64,000 nt of DNA from Deltaproteobacteria bacterium (GTDB taxonomy: Bacteria > Bdellovibrionota > FAC87 > UBA2466), in assembly GCA_016196825.1 (NCBI GenBank), contig JACPWY010000001.1:62001-126000 (forward strand). Direction: 5' to 3'. A program made the translations under genes and the position numbers. The notes under the pieces are model-generated. The model had not been told where the DNA came from, did no database searches, and saw only the letters and a list, made by a program, of their open reading frames with translations. Shown piece by piece: positions 1 through 7,745 of this stretch (position 1 is the first letter of the stretch; each line of letters starts with the position of its first letter).

Positions 1-2
1 TC

Positions 3-473
3 TGGGCTACATTTCGCATTCACACCCTGGAAAATCGGCTGCTCTTTCTTTTTGTAGTCGGCGCTTCCCTTTACCCGATTCTCTACGGCTCGGTCCGACC
101 CGATGGCCTGAGGTTCTGGAGCACGATGAGAAGAGACCCAGGGCTGTCGATACAACGCCAATCTTATTTGATGGGAGTCGCGGGTCTCCTCTACGTCGTG
201 AATCTCTTCTCCAACCTGGCAGAGCAGAAGCCAATCCTAAAACCGTTACCCATCGTGTTCATGATTCTTTACGTAGCCCTCGCTCTCCCCCATTTCGGAG
301 TCCACACCCATGACCCAAAATATCGGTGGGATGACCAGATCGCGTGGCACCGCGAACACTCAACTCAAGAGATTCTGATGATGGTAGCCCCGTTCGGCTG
401 GGAGGTCCCGGTTCCCCCTGGCGCCTACCAGAAGGTGACACTCTTCGATCGGTTATGCGGCCTTCGGTCGTAG
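3..473 (+). CDS. Polytopic membrane protein, C-terminal part (5' truncated by window edge)
   Basis: The frame is open from the first bases of the window, so the start lies upstream; about 156 residues are visible. Three hydrophobic stretches are seen (around LLFLFVVGASLYPILYG, then YLMGVAGLLYVVNLF and PIVFMILYVALALPHF). A soluble tail of about 55 residues, rich in Trp, His and Asp, ends the protein. It converges on the next gene and overlaps its 3' end by 21 bases. I do not recognise a family. The downstream ATG at 126 is only an internal start candidate. Confidence 0.6.
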   Translation, partial: WATFRIHTLENRLLFLFVVGASLYPILYGSVRPDGLRFWSTMRRDPGLSIQRQSYLMGVAGLLYVVNLFSNLAEQKPILKPLPIVFMILYVALALPHFGVHTHDPKYRWDDQIAWHREHSTQEILMMVAPFGWEVPVPPGAYQKVTLFDRLCGLRS

Positions 474-1106
474 CTGGGCTTTCAAGCGCTCGATCTCCAC
501 ATCCCGAGCCGAGAGCGCGGCTTTGAGAAGTGTAACCTCATCGCTCGCCACCGCGGTCAGCGGTACAGCTTGGTGATTGGCCTTATAGGTCTGGGCCACT
601 TCGGCGAGAATCTTCTTTTGCTCGCGTTCGAGCTTTGAGCAACGCTCCTCGAGGCGTAGGCGAATTGCGCGCTCTTTCACCAGGTCGACCTCCGCGGCCC
701 TCAAGCGGGCGCAGATGGCCTCCTGGTCATCTTTTGAGACCTCGCCCCGGACCAGGCTATTCGCCCGAAGGCGGCGAAGGTCAGCATTTTCCTTCATCAA
801 GCGCTCGCATTCTCGTGTGAGCCGCTCGAGCTCACCATCCCCCTTCACCTTCTTTCTTTCCTCAAGATAGAGAAAAACCTGGGCCCAGAAGCCGTTACCC
901 CGTCGGCCCTTCAGCGACTCTTGAGTCCCGGGGGCCGCGTCTGCCTCTTGGCCGCCTTGAGAACGCGAAACACCACGCAGAAGCGCGCGAAATCCGAAGA
1001 AGATGGCGAGCAGAAAAAGTGAAAAGAGAAGAGAGGTGACGAGAATCAAAGGGTAGACGCGTGAGAGCGTCTCGGGAATGGGGGAGGCCAGTACCTGCGG
1101 CGTCAT
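453..1106 (-). CDS. Single-pass membrane protein with coiled-coil
   Basis: A 217-residue protein of unknown function. It has one strong N-terminal membrane segment (about residues 17-40) followed by a charged, Glu/Arg/Leu-rich region (about 75-165 and 185-213) with heptad-like coiled-coil character. Its ATG overlaps the flagellin stop codon as TAATG, so translation is probably coupled to fliC. That position suggests a flagellar or envelope accessory role, but this is inference from position only. The 3' end overlaps the convergent membrane gene by 21 bases. Confidence 0.7.
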   Translation of the reverse strand: MTPQVLASPIPETLSRVYPLILVTSLLFSLFLLAIFFGFRALLRGVSRSQGGQEADAAPGTQESLKGRRGNGFWAQVFLYLEERKKVKGDGELERLTRECERLMKENADLRRLRANSLVRGEVSKDDQEAICARLRAAEVDLVKERAIRLRLEERCSKLEREQKKILAEVAQTYKANHQAVPLTAVASDEVTLLKAALSARDVEIERLKAQLRPKAA

Positions 1107-1942
1107 TAGAAGTGGAGAAGCTCGAGCGCCAGCGTCGGGTTTTGGTTGGCCTGAGTCAGCACTGAAACACCGGCCTTTCTGAGGATCAGCTCCCTGGCCA
1201 TGTTGCTGGTCTCAATCGCGAGATCCGCGTCGCGGATACGTGAGCGAGCAGCCTCCAGGTTCTCCCGGAATATCTGTTGTGAAGAGATCGCCGTCTGGAG
1301 ACGACTCTGAATCGATCCCACACGCGCTCGGATGTCGTTCACCTTGTCGATGGCTGCGTCCAGACTGTCGAGAGCGTCCTGTGCTCCACCCTTTTGCGAG
1401 ATATCGACTCCATCGATGCCCAAAGCGCTCGCAGTCATGTTGCTATCGCCAGGGCTGAAACGGATGCGATCAGCATTGGGATCGTTGTGGTAACCCACCT
1501 GGAATTCCATATCGATATTGTTGCCCGAGAAGATTTTCGTCCCGGCGTATTCGGTGGTCTGGGCCAACCGCTCCACCTCCGCCTTGAGCTGCATGGCTTC
1601 GTTGTTCACCATCGATCGCTCTTTGGTGCCAATCGAGTCCGAAGACGCCTGCATCGCAAGCTCTCGGATTCGGATGAGCATGTTGGAGATTTCGTTCGTG
1701 CCGCCTTCGAAGACCTGCACAAACGAGATTCCGTCCTGAGCATTCCTCACGGCCTGCCCGAGACTTCGTACCTTTGCGTTTATGCTGTCAGAAATAGCGA
1801 GCCCTGCGGCGTCGTCTGAGGCTTTGTTGATGCGAGAACCACTCGAGAGTTTCTCGAATACGTTCTGCATGCGTTCTTGCGTCTCTTCCAAATGGCGTTG
1901 AGCATTCAACGCCATCGTATTGGTCATAATTTGAAGACCCAT
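1106..1942 (-). CDS. fliC: Flagellin
   Basis: 278-residue flagellar filament subunit, exported through the flagellar type III apparatus. The N-terminal D0/D1 region shows typical features (LSSGSRINKASDDAAGLAIS, then a QDGISFVQ region), and the C-terminal D0 region shows SNMARELILRKAGVSVLTQANQ. Almost no variable D2/D3 domain is present, which matches the short flagellins (about 275 residues) of Bdellovibrio-type bacteria. A good ribosome site (GTAGGAGGG) lies just before the ATG. It is followed by a translationally coupled coiled-coil membrane protein gene. Other flagellin genes, if any, are outside the window. Confidence 0.95.
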   Translation of the reverse strand: MGLQIMTNTMALNAQRHLEETQERMQNVFEKLSSGSRINKASDDAAGLAISDSINAKVRSLGQAVRNAQDGISFVQVFEGGTNEISNMLIRIRELAMQASSDSIGTKERSMVNNEAMQLKAEVERLAQTTEYAGTKIFSGNNIDMEFQVGYHNDPNADRIRFSPGDSNMTASALGIDGVDISQKGGAQDALDSLDAAIDKVNDIRARVGSIQSRLQTAISSQQIFRENLEAARSRIRDADLAIETSNMARELILRKAGVSVLTQANQNPTLALELLHF

Positions 1943-2382
1943 GGGGCACCCTCCTACAGGTTCCCCCGTCTACCTCCTTCCTTTGAGCGGCCACCATGCT
2001 TGGCGGCCCTTGCATTCCCTGCAAAGTATCGACGGAAAATTGACAGTATCCGTCTGCCAACAATTCTTTCGACGCTCCAAAGAATTGAGTTAAGAAAAAA
2101 AATCTACTCGACGAGTCATTTATCGTCGACACTTTGCGTTGAATGCGGAGGTCGACAAAAGAAAAGTCGTGGACTTATAGTCACTTCAACCTTACGGCAA
2201 GAGGTTGGGGGGACGCCAAATGCTGCGGCGCGGTTAACGGAATTTTTTTTCGTCTTTTTTCGACGCTTCGAAAAATCGAGAGAAATAACATAGACGCGTC
2301 ATGCTTCTGAGGCTCCCCCGCTTTCCATTTTTCACTCTCTACTATTCAAATTTTATGCAATGCGCTAATACCATAGGCAGAC
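1943..2382. other. 440-bp intergenic region between divergent fliC and the CoaB-like gene
   Basis: No convincing gene is visible. The reading frames crossing it lack ribosome sites and family-like sequence. It holds the fliC ribosome site (about 1953-1961) and T-rich stretches around 2240-2262. It must contain the promoters of both divergent genes, but I cannot place either with confidence. A weak sigma-28-like GACGATAA box on the minus strand at 2120-2127 has no matching upstream box. Confidence 0.5.
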
Positions 2383-3042
2383 ATGGCTCGTCGCACAAAG
2401 AGAACTATTCTCGTCACAGCAGGCCCAACTAGAGCCTATCTCGACGATATTCGCTTTCTTTCCAACCTCTCGACTGGCGCTCTGGGCTACGAGATCTGCC
2501 GAGAGTTCATAAGGCGTCAATGGAATGTCATTGCGATCGTGGGGCCCTCGTCCCTCCCCTTTGAAGAGCTCGGCCTGACACAACTCATTCGCGTAGATAC
2601 CAACCAGGAGATGCTGAACGCGGCGCTGCAAGTCGGACGGAAATGTCTCCCCAGCTTTGCCATTTTCTCCGCCGCGGTTTTGGATTTTGTACCGTCGCAC
2701 CGCCGCATAGGGAAGACGCGTTCGGCGCTCTCTTCGTGGCGTATTCAGCTGGTGCCGGCGCCCAAGATCATCTTGGAGTTTGCCAGGCGCTTTCCGAAAA
2801 CCCAACGTGTCGAATTCAAATTGGAGACAAAGTCCACCAATCCCATCACCTTGGGAAGGAAGATTCTACAAAGGACTGGCAGCCTTGCTGTCTGTGTGAA
2901 TTTCTTGAGAGATGTTTCGAAGCGTGGCCACCGCGCTACTCTGGTCACCCCAGCGCATGCCACTCGGCTCACAACCAAGCGCTCTATTGCCCAGAGCCTG
3001 GGCCGGCTCCTGGCTGAATCAACCAAGATGACCGGCTCTTAA
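2383..3042 (+). CDS. CoaB-like phosphopantothenate-cysteine ligase domain protein
   Basis: 219 residues matching the CoaB half of the CoaBC (Dfp) bifunctional enzyme, which joins cysteine to 4'-phosphopantothenate in coenzyme A synthesis. The N-terminal signature ILVTAGPTRAYLDDIRFLSN followed by STG is the nucleotide-binding beginning of the CoaB fold (canonical form TAGPTRE..D.VR.ISN.S.G). The ETKS stretch around residue 148 resembles the family core. There is no CoaC flavoprotein half, so CoaC must be encoded separately or this is a CoaB-like paralogue. The 3' end overlaps the convergent carboxypeptidase gene by four bases. Confidence 0.75.
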   Translation: MARRTKRTILVTAGPTRAYLDDIRFLSNLSTGALGYEICREFIRRQWNVIAIVGPSSLPFEELGLTQLIRVDTNQEMLNAALQVGRKCLPSFAIFSAAVLDFVPSHRRIGKTRSALSSWRIQLVPAPKIILEFARRFPKTQRVEFKLETKSTNPITLGRKILQRTGSLAVCVNFLRDVSKRGHRATLVTPAHATRLTTKRSIAQSLGRLLAESTKMTGS

Positions 3043-4232
3043 AGGATCCCGAGCGGATCAATATGAGAGCGACCAACCACCGCATAGGGATCCTTTGAGT
3101 TCTCAATCAGATAAAGAGCAGGTTCTATGTTGTCCTTGACGACCGGATCGATCACCGAGGCGCCTGGGTAGAATCCTCCGCCGCCCAGTGAGCTCGGTGA
3201 AAGCTCGAAGGTGAAGGCAAAGATCTTGAGCTCGTCGTAGGCCCAATCGGTCGTGTCTCCTGAGGTCAGATAGAGTTCACTGCTTTTCTCCGGGGTGTAG
3301 TGATTCCAGGTCGCCATCTTCTTCCCCATGGTCTCGAAGACGTTGCGATCTTTCTCATCGGAAATCGATTCATCCCTATAACCCCAAGGCCAGAGAATCA
3401 GCTCGCTGAAGGTATGGAAGGTGAGAAGCACAGTGGCGTGCTTACGGGCGCGCACAAAATCCCGCACAGCCTGAGTCTCCGGCTCCGAAAAGGCCGACGT
3501 TCCGCGATAGGTGTCCGACGATGGACTGCCACTGCTTCCCTCGCCACCCCAGTAGGCACCGTAGTTTCTATTGAGATCGACTCCGTAGGTACTGTTGCCG
3601 TTATTCTTTCTGTTTTTCCGCCACCATTTGTAGCTGCCCGTTGAGATATCGTATTCGGCACCATCCGGGTTCACCATGGGGACGATCCACACTTCACGCG
3701 AATCCAGGAGCCCCTTGATCCGTCCATCCTTGGAGTAGTTCGCGGCAAGGTGTCGAGCCAGCCTCAGGGGCACCTCCACACTGAGATGCTCACGGGCGTG
3801 ATGGCACCCGACGAAGATCGCTGTTGGCAACGAATCCTGAAGCGAGCTTGAGGAGATCCTCACGCCATTCATCGCACGCCCCTCAAGACTCTTTCCAATC
3901 GTCACCTTTTGCACCAAGCCCGGGAATTCTTTGACGAGGGCATCCAATTCATCATTGGTCTGCGCGTAGGTGTGATACTCCTTATCTGCCTCGGGGAATC
4001 CGCGACTCTTGAGAACTTCATACGCAAATCCCAGTTTCTTGATCTCCTCAAGCTGATTGGACGGCGCCGTCACAACCACATAATCAGGAAGCACCATATC
4101 GATCGCGAATGAGTTTCCAACCCGCGTTCGTTCTACCCTATTCGCAGCGAAGATTTTCGCCTGAAGCATCGTGTCGCTGGCCTGTCCAAAGGCTGATACC
4201 GCCCAGAGCGTCAAAACCCCGAATACTGACAT
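3039..4232 (-). CDS. Secreted zinc carboxypeptidase, M14 family
   Basis: 397 residues with an N-terminal signal peptide (about 1-17), a propeptide-like region and an M14 metallocarboxypeptidase domain. The predicted zinc ligands are H145 and E148 in the HAxE motif, and H273 in TFHTFSELILWPWGY. The catalytic Glu is E343 in FTFELSP. The substrate-binding VDLNRNY is at about 218-224. It probably trims C-terminal residues from peptides outside the cell or in the periplasm. It stands alone, with ribosome site AGGGGGCTCC directly before the ATG. Whether it prefers proteins or cell-wall peptides is not visible. Confidence 0.9.
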   Translation of the reverse strand: MSVFGVLTLWAVSAFGQASDTMLQAKIFAANRVERTRVGNSFAIDMVLPDYVVVTAPSNQLEEIKKLGFAYEVLKSRGFPEADKEYHTYAQTNDELDALVKEFPGLVQKVTIGKSLEGRAMNGVRISSSSLQDSLPTAIFVGCHHAREHLSVEVPLRLARHLAANYSKDGRIKGLLDSREVWIVPMVNPDGAEYDISTGSYKWWRKNRKNNGNSTYGVDLNRNYGAYWGGEGSSGSPSSDTYRGTSAFSEPETQAVRDFVRARKHATVLLTFHTFSELILWPWGYRDESISDEKDRNVFETMGKKMATWNHYTPEKSSELYLTSGDTTDWAYDELKIFAFTFELSPSSLGGGGFYPGASVIDPVVKDNIEPALYLIENSKDPYAVVGRSHIDPLGIL

Positions 4233-4457
4233 GGAGCCCCCTGTTTTTTGACTGCCTGTTTGACTGCGTCGCGTTTCGCTAACGACCTAGGATGTGATGA
4301 AGCCCCACTACAATATCACACAGCGCGCGCACCCCGATAGCCCCGTCCCGCAAACCTTAACAATAGATCTCGCACTACGGCGATGGAGCCCCCACAAGAG
4401 CACGCCGCCCGGACCGCTGTGGTATTCTAAAGGCATCTTCGCGGCCCCGCTCTCGAC

Positions 4458-5261
4458 ATGGCGAACACCTCTGAAAATCTCCTGATCCAGGCCAAGGAGC
4501 ATTTCTACGCACTCAGACTTTTAGAGTCGTACGCAATATTTCGCCGTTTTTTTGATCGCATTCCGTTCCAACCTGAAAAGCGCCATGCGGAATACATCGG
4601 AATGTTCGCAAGGCTCCTAGCCGAGCTAGGCAAGACGAGCGAGCTCAAGTTCTATATGGGTGAGCTCGAGCGGTGGCAAAGTAAGCTGCACGATCCCTCG
4701 ATCGCTTACCAACTCGCCATTGTGTATTCATATCTTCCCGAACCTAGGATTGAATCGGCCCGTCGCATCTTCGAGCAACTTCTGAAGGATCCCAACGCCG
4801 CTGACTACCGGCTGAAGGCCCGCATGATGCTCGCCGACTACTACGACAACAAGAATGATCTGGGCGCCTGCCGCCAATTGATCTTTGGCGTCGATCTCAA
4901 TGATGTGGATGATCCGGTGCTCAACCTCATGTACCAGGTCTGGCGCGGAAAGATACTGTCTGATGAAAACCAGCATGATGAAGCCATGAAGATTGTGACT
5001 TCAGTCCTCGAGCAGGTCTCTGTCGAAACCAACTGGTATCTCTATTGGTGGTGCAAGGTGATCTTGGCGCGAACCTATTTTCGGGTGAAACGGAAAAAGG
5101 ACGCGCAAAGAATTATTACCGAGGTAAAAGAATTCCTGAAGATCCGACGTTGCCGCAGCCTGGAGAACCACCTGAGCTGGCTCCAGCAATTTGATGACTT
5201 GGTTTCACAGGCCCGAACGGCCGCGACAACCAAGAGTCGAACTATTCGAGGGGAATTATGA
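4458..5261 (+). CDS. Cytoplasmic alpha-helical repeat (TPR-like) protein
   Basis: 267 residues without signal peptide or membrane segment. It is built of helix pairs with TPR-like spacing, for example around IAYQLAIVYSYL, ARMMLADYYDNKND and VILARTYFRVKRKKDAQRI. The likely role is a protein-protein scaffold; no catalytic motif is seen. Its stop overlaps the start of the next gene in an ATGA arrangement, which suggests coupled expression with the exported protein that follows. The 225 bases upstream (4233-4457) hold no convincing gene. Confidence 0.7.
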   Translation: MANTSENLLIQAKEHFYALRLLESYAIFRRFFDRIPFQPEKRHAEYIGMFARLLAELGKTSELKFYMGELERWQSKLHDPSIAYQLAIVYSYLPEPRIESARRIFEQLLKDPNAADYRLKARMMLADYYDNKNDLGACRQLIFGVDLNDVDDPVLNLMYQVWRGKILSDENQHDEAMKIVTSVLEQVSVETNWYLYWWCKVILARTYFRVKRKKDAQRIITEVKEFLKIRRCRSLENHLSWLQQFDDLVSQARTAATTKSRTIRGEL

Positions 5262-6349
5262 GGATCTCTATGAATACACTTCTGATGGGAGTTATTTTGG
5301 CGGGAAGTCTCCTGGGCACCTCCGCCTTAAGCACACCCTCCCGCTGTTCCGGTGGCGGCGGCGTCCCGTTTTCCTCTATTCCCAACACGGGGTATATCGA
5401 TTGGCGCCCTCTTGCCACGCAACAGTCCATTGAAGAATTGACCGTACTCGAGCGCGAGAACGGGGTGCTATTGAGAATGGCGAACGGGGAGGTCGAACTC
5501 CTCCACCCCAAACAGCAGACTCAGCAACGATTGCTGGGGAGTGTTTTCTCTCCTCTTTCACGCATCATGGATCCGCTGGGAGTTTATTTCACCAACGCCT
5601 CAGCCAGCGCTCCCCTATGGTCGTATGATCGCAAGCACCAGACCGCCGGCTTCGTGCAGTTTCCAAAGCCAGAGATTCGCCCGCAACCTCTGTTCTGGAA
5701 TCGCCATTTTCTCTTCAGCGCGGTTCAGGAGGGAGAGATTGACGGTACGATCGCTTTTGGGGTGTACCAATCCAACATGCGAGTTCGCCAGAGCGAACTC
5801 ACCTGCACCTGGAAGCTTCCACCCGGAAGTGGGGCCCCTCACATAGCGCGGGGATCCGAGTACCCCCATCTCTACGTTGGCATAGCCTACCCATCATCGA
5901 CCAAAGGGAAGGACACGCTCAAGATCTACTCCCTCCATGTAGAGACCTGCGCTTCTGGCGTAGTGGCTAAGGAAGGCCCGGAACTCGAGGGGCCAGTGAA
6001 AAGCCTCTATTATTTTCCCAGCGCGGACGGCTTCGCGACGATTCTCTCCCATTACGATCGGGGATTCGTGTGGTGGGATGGGCAAGGGTGCCAATATCTG
6101 AACACCGACGGAAATACGATGATCGTGCCCAATGCCGCCTTGCCGATGATGGTTGGTTGGAACGAGCAGGAAGGAATCAGTCTCTTCAATATCGTAGATC
6201 GCACCCGAAAACCCGTGGGATTGGGACTCAGACCGTACCATCTCAGTGAATCCCGCAGCTGGATTACGGGCGATAAACTCTACATCGCTCCCGACCTCGC
6301 AGAACACCAAACGCGCCCTCTCATCGAGGTCACACTCAACCAAAAGTAG
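5258..6349 (+). CDS. Exported protein of unknown function
   Basis: 363 residues starting with a clear signal peptide (hydrophobic core TLLMGVILAGSLLGTSAL). The mature part is rich in beta-type sequence, with repeated aromatic/Gly segments such as GFVWWDGQG and YHLSESRSWITGDKLYIAPD, possibly a beta-propeller-like fold. Few cysteines are present and no catalytic motif is recognised. The start overlaps the upstream helical-repeat gene by four bases. An 80-bp palindromic repeat follows the stop within eight bases and probably ends transcription. Confidence 0.7.
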   Translation: MRISMNTLLMGVILAGSLLGTSALSTPSRCSGGGGVPFSSIPNTGYIDWRPLATQQSIEELTVLERENGVLLRMANGEVELLHPKQQTQQRLLGSVFSPLSRIMDPLGVYFTNASASAPLWSYDRKHQTAGFVQFPKPEIRPQPLFWNRHFLFSAVQEGEIDGTIAFGVYQSNMRVRQSELTCTWKLPPGSGAPHIARGSEYPHLYVGIAYPSSTKGKDTLKIYSLHVETCASGVVAKEGPELEGPVKSLYYFPSADGFATILSHYDRGFVWWDGQGCQYLNTDGNTMIVPNAALPMMVGWNEQEGISLFNIVDRTRKPVGLGLRPYHLSESRSWITGDKLYIAPDLAEHQTRPLIEVTLNQK

Positions 6350-6356
6350 TTTCTTT

Positions 6357-6436
6357 AGAGCCTGTTTGATAGTTGGTTTCGTAGCGAGCGGAAACCGGAG
6401 CCGCGCGCAGTAGAAACCAATTATCAAACAGGCTCT
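6357..6436. repeat. 80-bp palindromic repeat, copy 1
   Basis: Two 24-bp arms (6357-6380 and 6413-6436), complementary except for G at 6372, enclose a 32-base centre. The arms begin AGAGCCTGTTTGAT on the left. Inside, GGTTTC at 6375-6380 can alternatively pair with GAAACC at 6391-6396, so two competing hairpins are possible. A second copy at 53227-53306 differs at only two positions. It lies between the ends of two convergent genes, its last base being the last base of the stop codon of the minus-strand gene. It probably acts as a bidirectional terminator or mRNA-stabilising repeat (REP/MITE-like). Confidence 0.9.
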
Positions 6437-6849
6437 TAGAGAGAAGGTCTGAGTTTCTCCAGACGGCGAGAGCGCAGACCCCAATAGATCATGGTTCCCG
6501 CAAACGGAACGAGGACAATCCCTGTCAGAATCGCGAGAAACACGACCCCGTTGTTGGCACTTCTCACCATGGGATCGTTGGCGTTACCAATGCATACCGG
6601 GCACGCCGATGCCACTTGTGAAAAGAAGAGACCCAGCAAAACGACGACATACCTCATGCCTCGCAGCTTATTCAAAAACCATCTCATGTAAAAAGGAATC
6701 AGGATACCGAGCCCAATTGCGCCCACGCCCATGACAAGGTAGCCCACACTCTCGCTGGCCTGATACTCCTCCACACACCACAGACCGAACCCGGCGAGAA
6801 ATGCGCCTACAATCACGCAGAAAACAATGTGAAACGCCTTTAATGACAT
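6436..6849 (-). CDS. Small membrane protein of the cytochrome oxidase operon, CPVC motif
   Basis: 137 residues with four predicted membrane segments (about 4-24, 33-56, 66-82 and 101-124). A CPVC motif (C83, C86) follows segment three in the stretch SACPVCIGNANDP. The start at 6849 is chosen because the protein then begins with a membrane segment; the frame upstream runs through the preceding gene. The ATG overlaps the COX4 stop by ten bases. Comparable small CPVC membrane proteins occur near oxidase genes in other bacteria as I recall them, but I know no function. Cofactor handling or assembly is a guess. Confidence 0.65.
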   Translation of the reverse strand: MSLKAFHIVFCVIVGAFLAGFGLWCVEEYQASESVGYLVMGVGAIGLGILIPFYMRWFLNKLRGMRYVVVLLGLFFSQVASACPVCIGNANDPMVRSANNGVVFLAILTGIVLVPFAGTMIYWGLRSRRLEKLRPSL

Positions 6850-7127
6850 AGAAGCATCATGGGAATGGAGATCAAAAGCAGAAACAGCACCGCCGTCAAG
6901 CCCAGAACCCAATAGATCACCTTCTTCTCATTGTTCAGGTGCATGAAAACCGCCGCCACCAATCCGCCCTTCACCGTGGCCACGAACATTGCGACCGCAA
7001 TCGCCATCCCATGCGAAAAGTGAAGGTAGGAAACGCCAACGGTGACCACCGTCAGAAAGATCAGGGCCATGAAGACCCCGATATAGGCCTTGATGTGTAC
7101 GCCCATGTGTCCGTGTGCAGCCGCCAT
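6840..7127 (-). CDS. Cytochrome c oxidase subunit IV (prokaryotic COX4 family)
   Basis: 95 residues with three membrane helices and the conserved small-subunit pattern GLVAAVFMHLNNEKKVIYW, typical of subunit IV of bacterial aa3/caa3 oxidases. The N-terminus is His-rich and cytoplasmic. It supports assembly or stability of the oxidase rather than catalysis. It is the fourth gene of the leftward operon, 18 bases after coxC, and overlaps the following CPVC membrane gene. Confidence 0.85.
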   Translation of the reverse strand: MAAAHGHMGVHIKAYIGVFMALIFLTVVTVGVSYLHFSHGMAIAVAMFVATVKGGLVAAVFMHLNNEKKVIYWVLGLTAVLFLLLISIPMMLLCH

Positions 7128-7145
7128 GAAGGTCTCCTTTGTCGC

Positions 7146-7739
7146 TTACAGCAGATAAAACGAGGGGAAGAGAAAGATCCAAACCAGGTCCACGAAATGC
7201 CAATACAACCCGGCACACTCGACCCGCCCGGTGAACTGCTCCGGGTTCTTCTTCCACATCGCGCTCCCCGGCCCCATCAGATACGCATTCACAATCATAC
7301 CACCGATGATGTGAATGCCGTGAAGGCCAGTCATCGTGAAATAGATCGCAAAAAACGTGCTGGTCGAGGGGAAGTGGCCGTGCTCAAACTTGTGTGTGTA
7401 CTCGAAGTACTTGATCACAAGGAACACCGCTGACAGCAACAGGGTCAGCGCCATGTACACGCGGAATCTCCCAATCTGTTGCATTTTGAGAGAGGCCCAA
7501 GCCAAGACGATCGTAACGCTCGAAGTGATGAGCGCGATCGTATTAATCGTGGCCAGCGGAACGTTCAGTTCTGTCGAGCCCAGGGGCCAATTGGCCGAAC
7601 CAGTCCTCAGGATAATGAGCGTCGAAAAGAGCGCACCGAAGAGCATGACCTCGGAGGCCAGGAACAGCCAGATCCCAAACTTCGCATTGGTAACGCCCGT
7701 GAGTGGGTGTGGTTTATCAACATAAGGAATAACAATCAT
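7146..7739 (-). CDS. coxC: Cytochrome c oxidase subunit III
   Basis: 197 residues, the five-helix short form of subunit III. Family features include KFGIWLFLASEVMLFGALFS near the N-terminus, the central FTMTGLHGIHIIGGMI and the C-terminal GLYWHFVDLVWIFLFPSFYLL region. It stabilises the catalytic core and proton uptake in the inner membrane. It starts six bases after coxA. The first two helices of the seven-helix form are missing, which is normal for caa3-type bacterial enzymes. Confidence 0.93.
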   Translation of the reverse strand: MIVIPYVDKPHPLTGVTNAKFGIWLFLASEVMLFGALFSTLIILRTGSANWPLGSTELNVPLATINTIALITSSVTIVLAWASLKMQQIGRFRVYMALTLLLSAVFLVIKYFEYTHKFEHGHFPSTSTFFAIYFTMTGLHGIHIIGGMIVNAYLMGPGSAMWKKNPEQFTGRVECAGLYWHFVDLVWIFLFPSFYLL

Positions 7740-7745
7740 GAGAGA

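Noticed and set aside
2120-2127. Sigma-28-like GACGATAA on the minus strand upstream of fliC
   Set aside because: No matching TAAA-type -35 at the required spacing was found, and it lies nearly 180 bases from the start codon.
1877-2293. 138-residue frame running from fliC into the intergenic region
   Set aside because: It overlaps fliC antisense, has no ribosome site and no family-like sequence.
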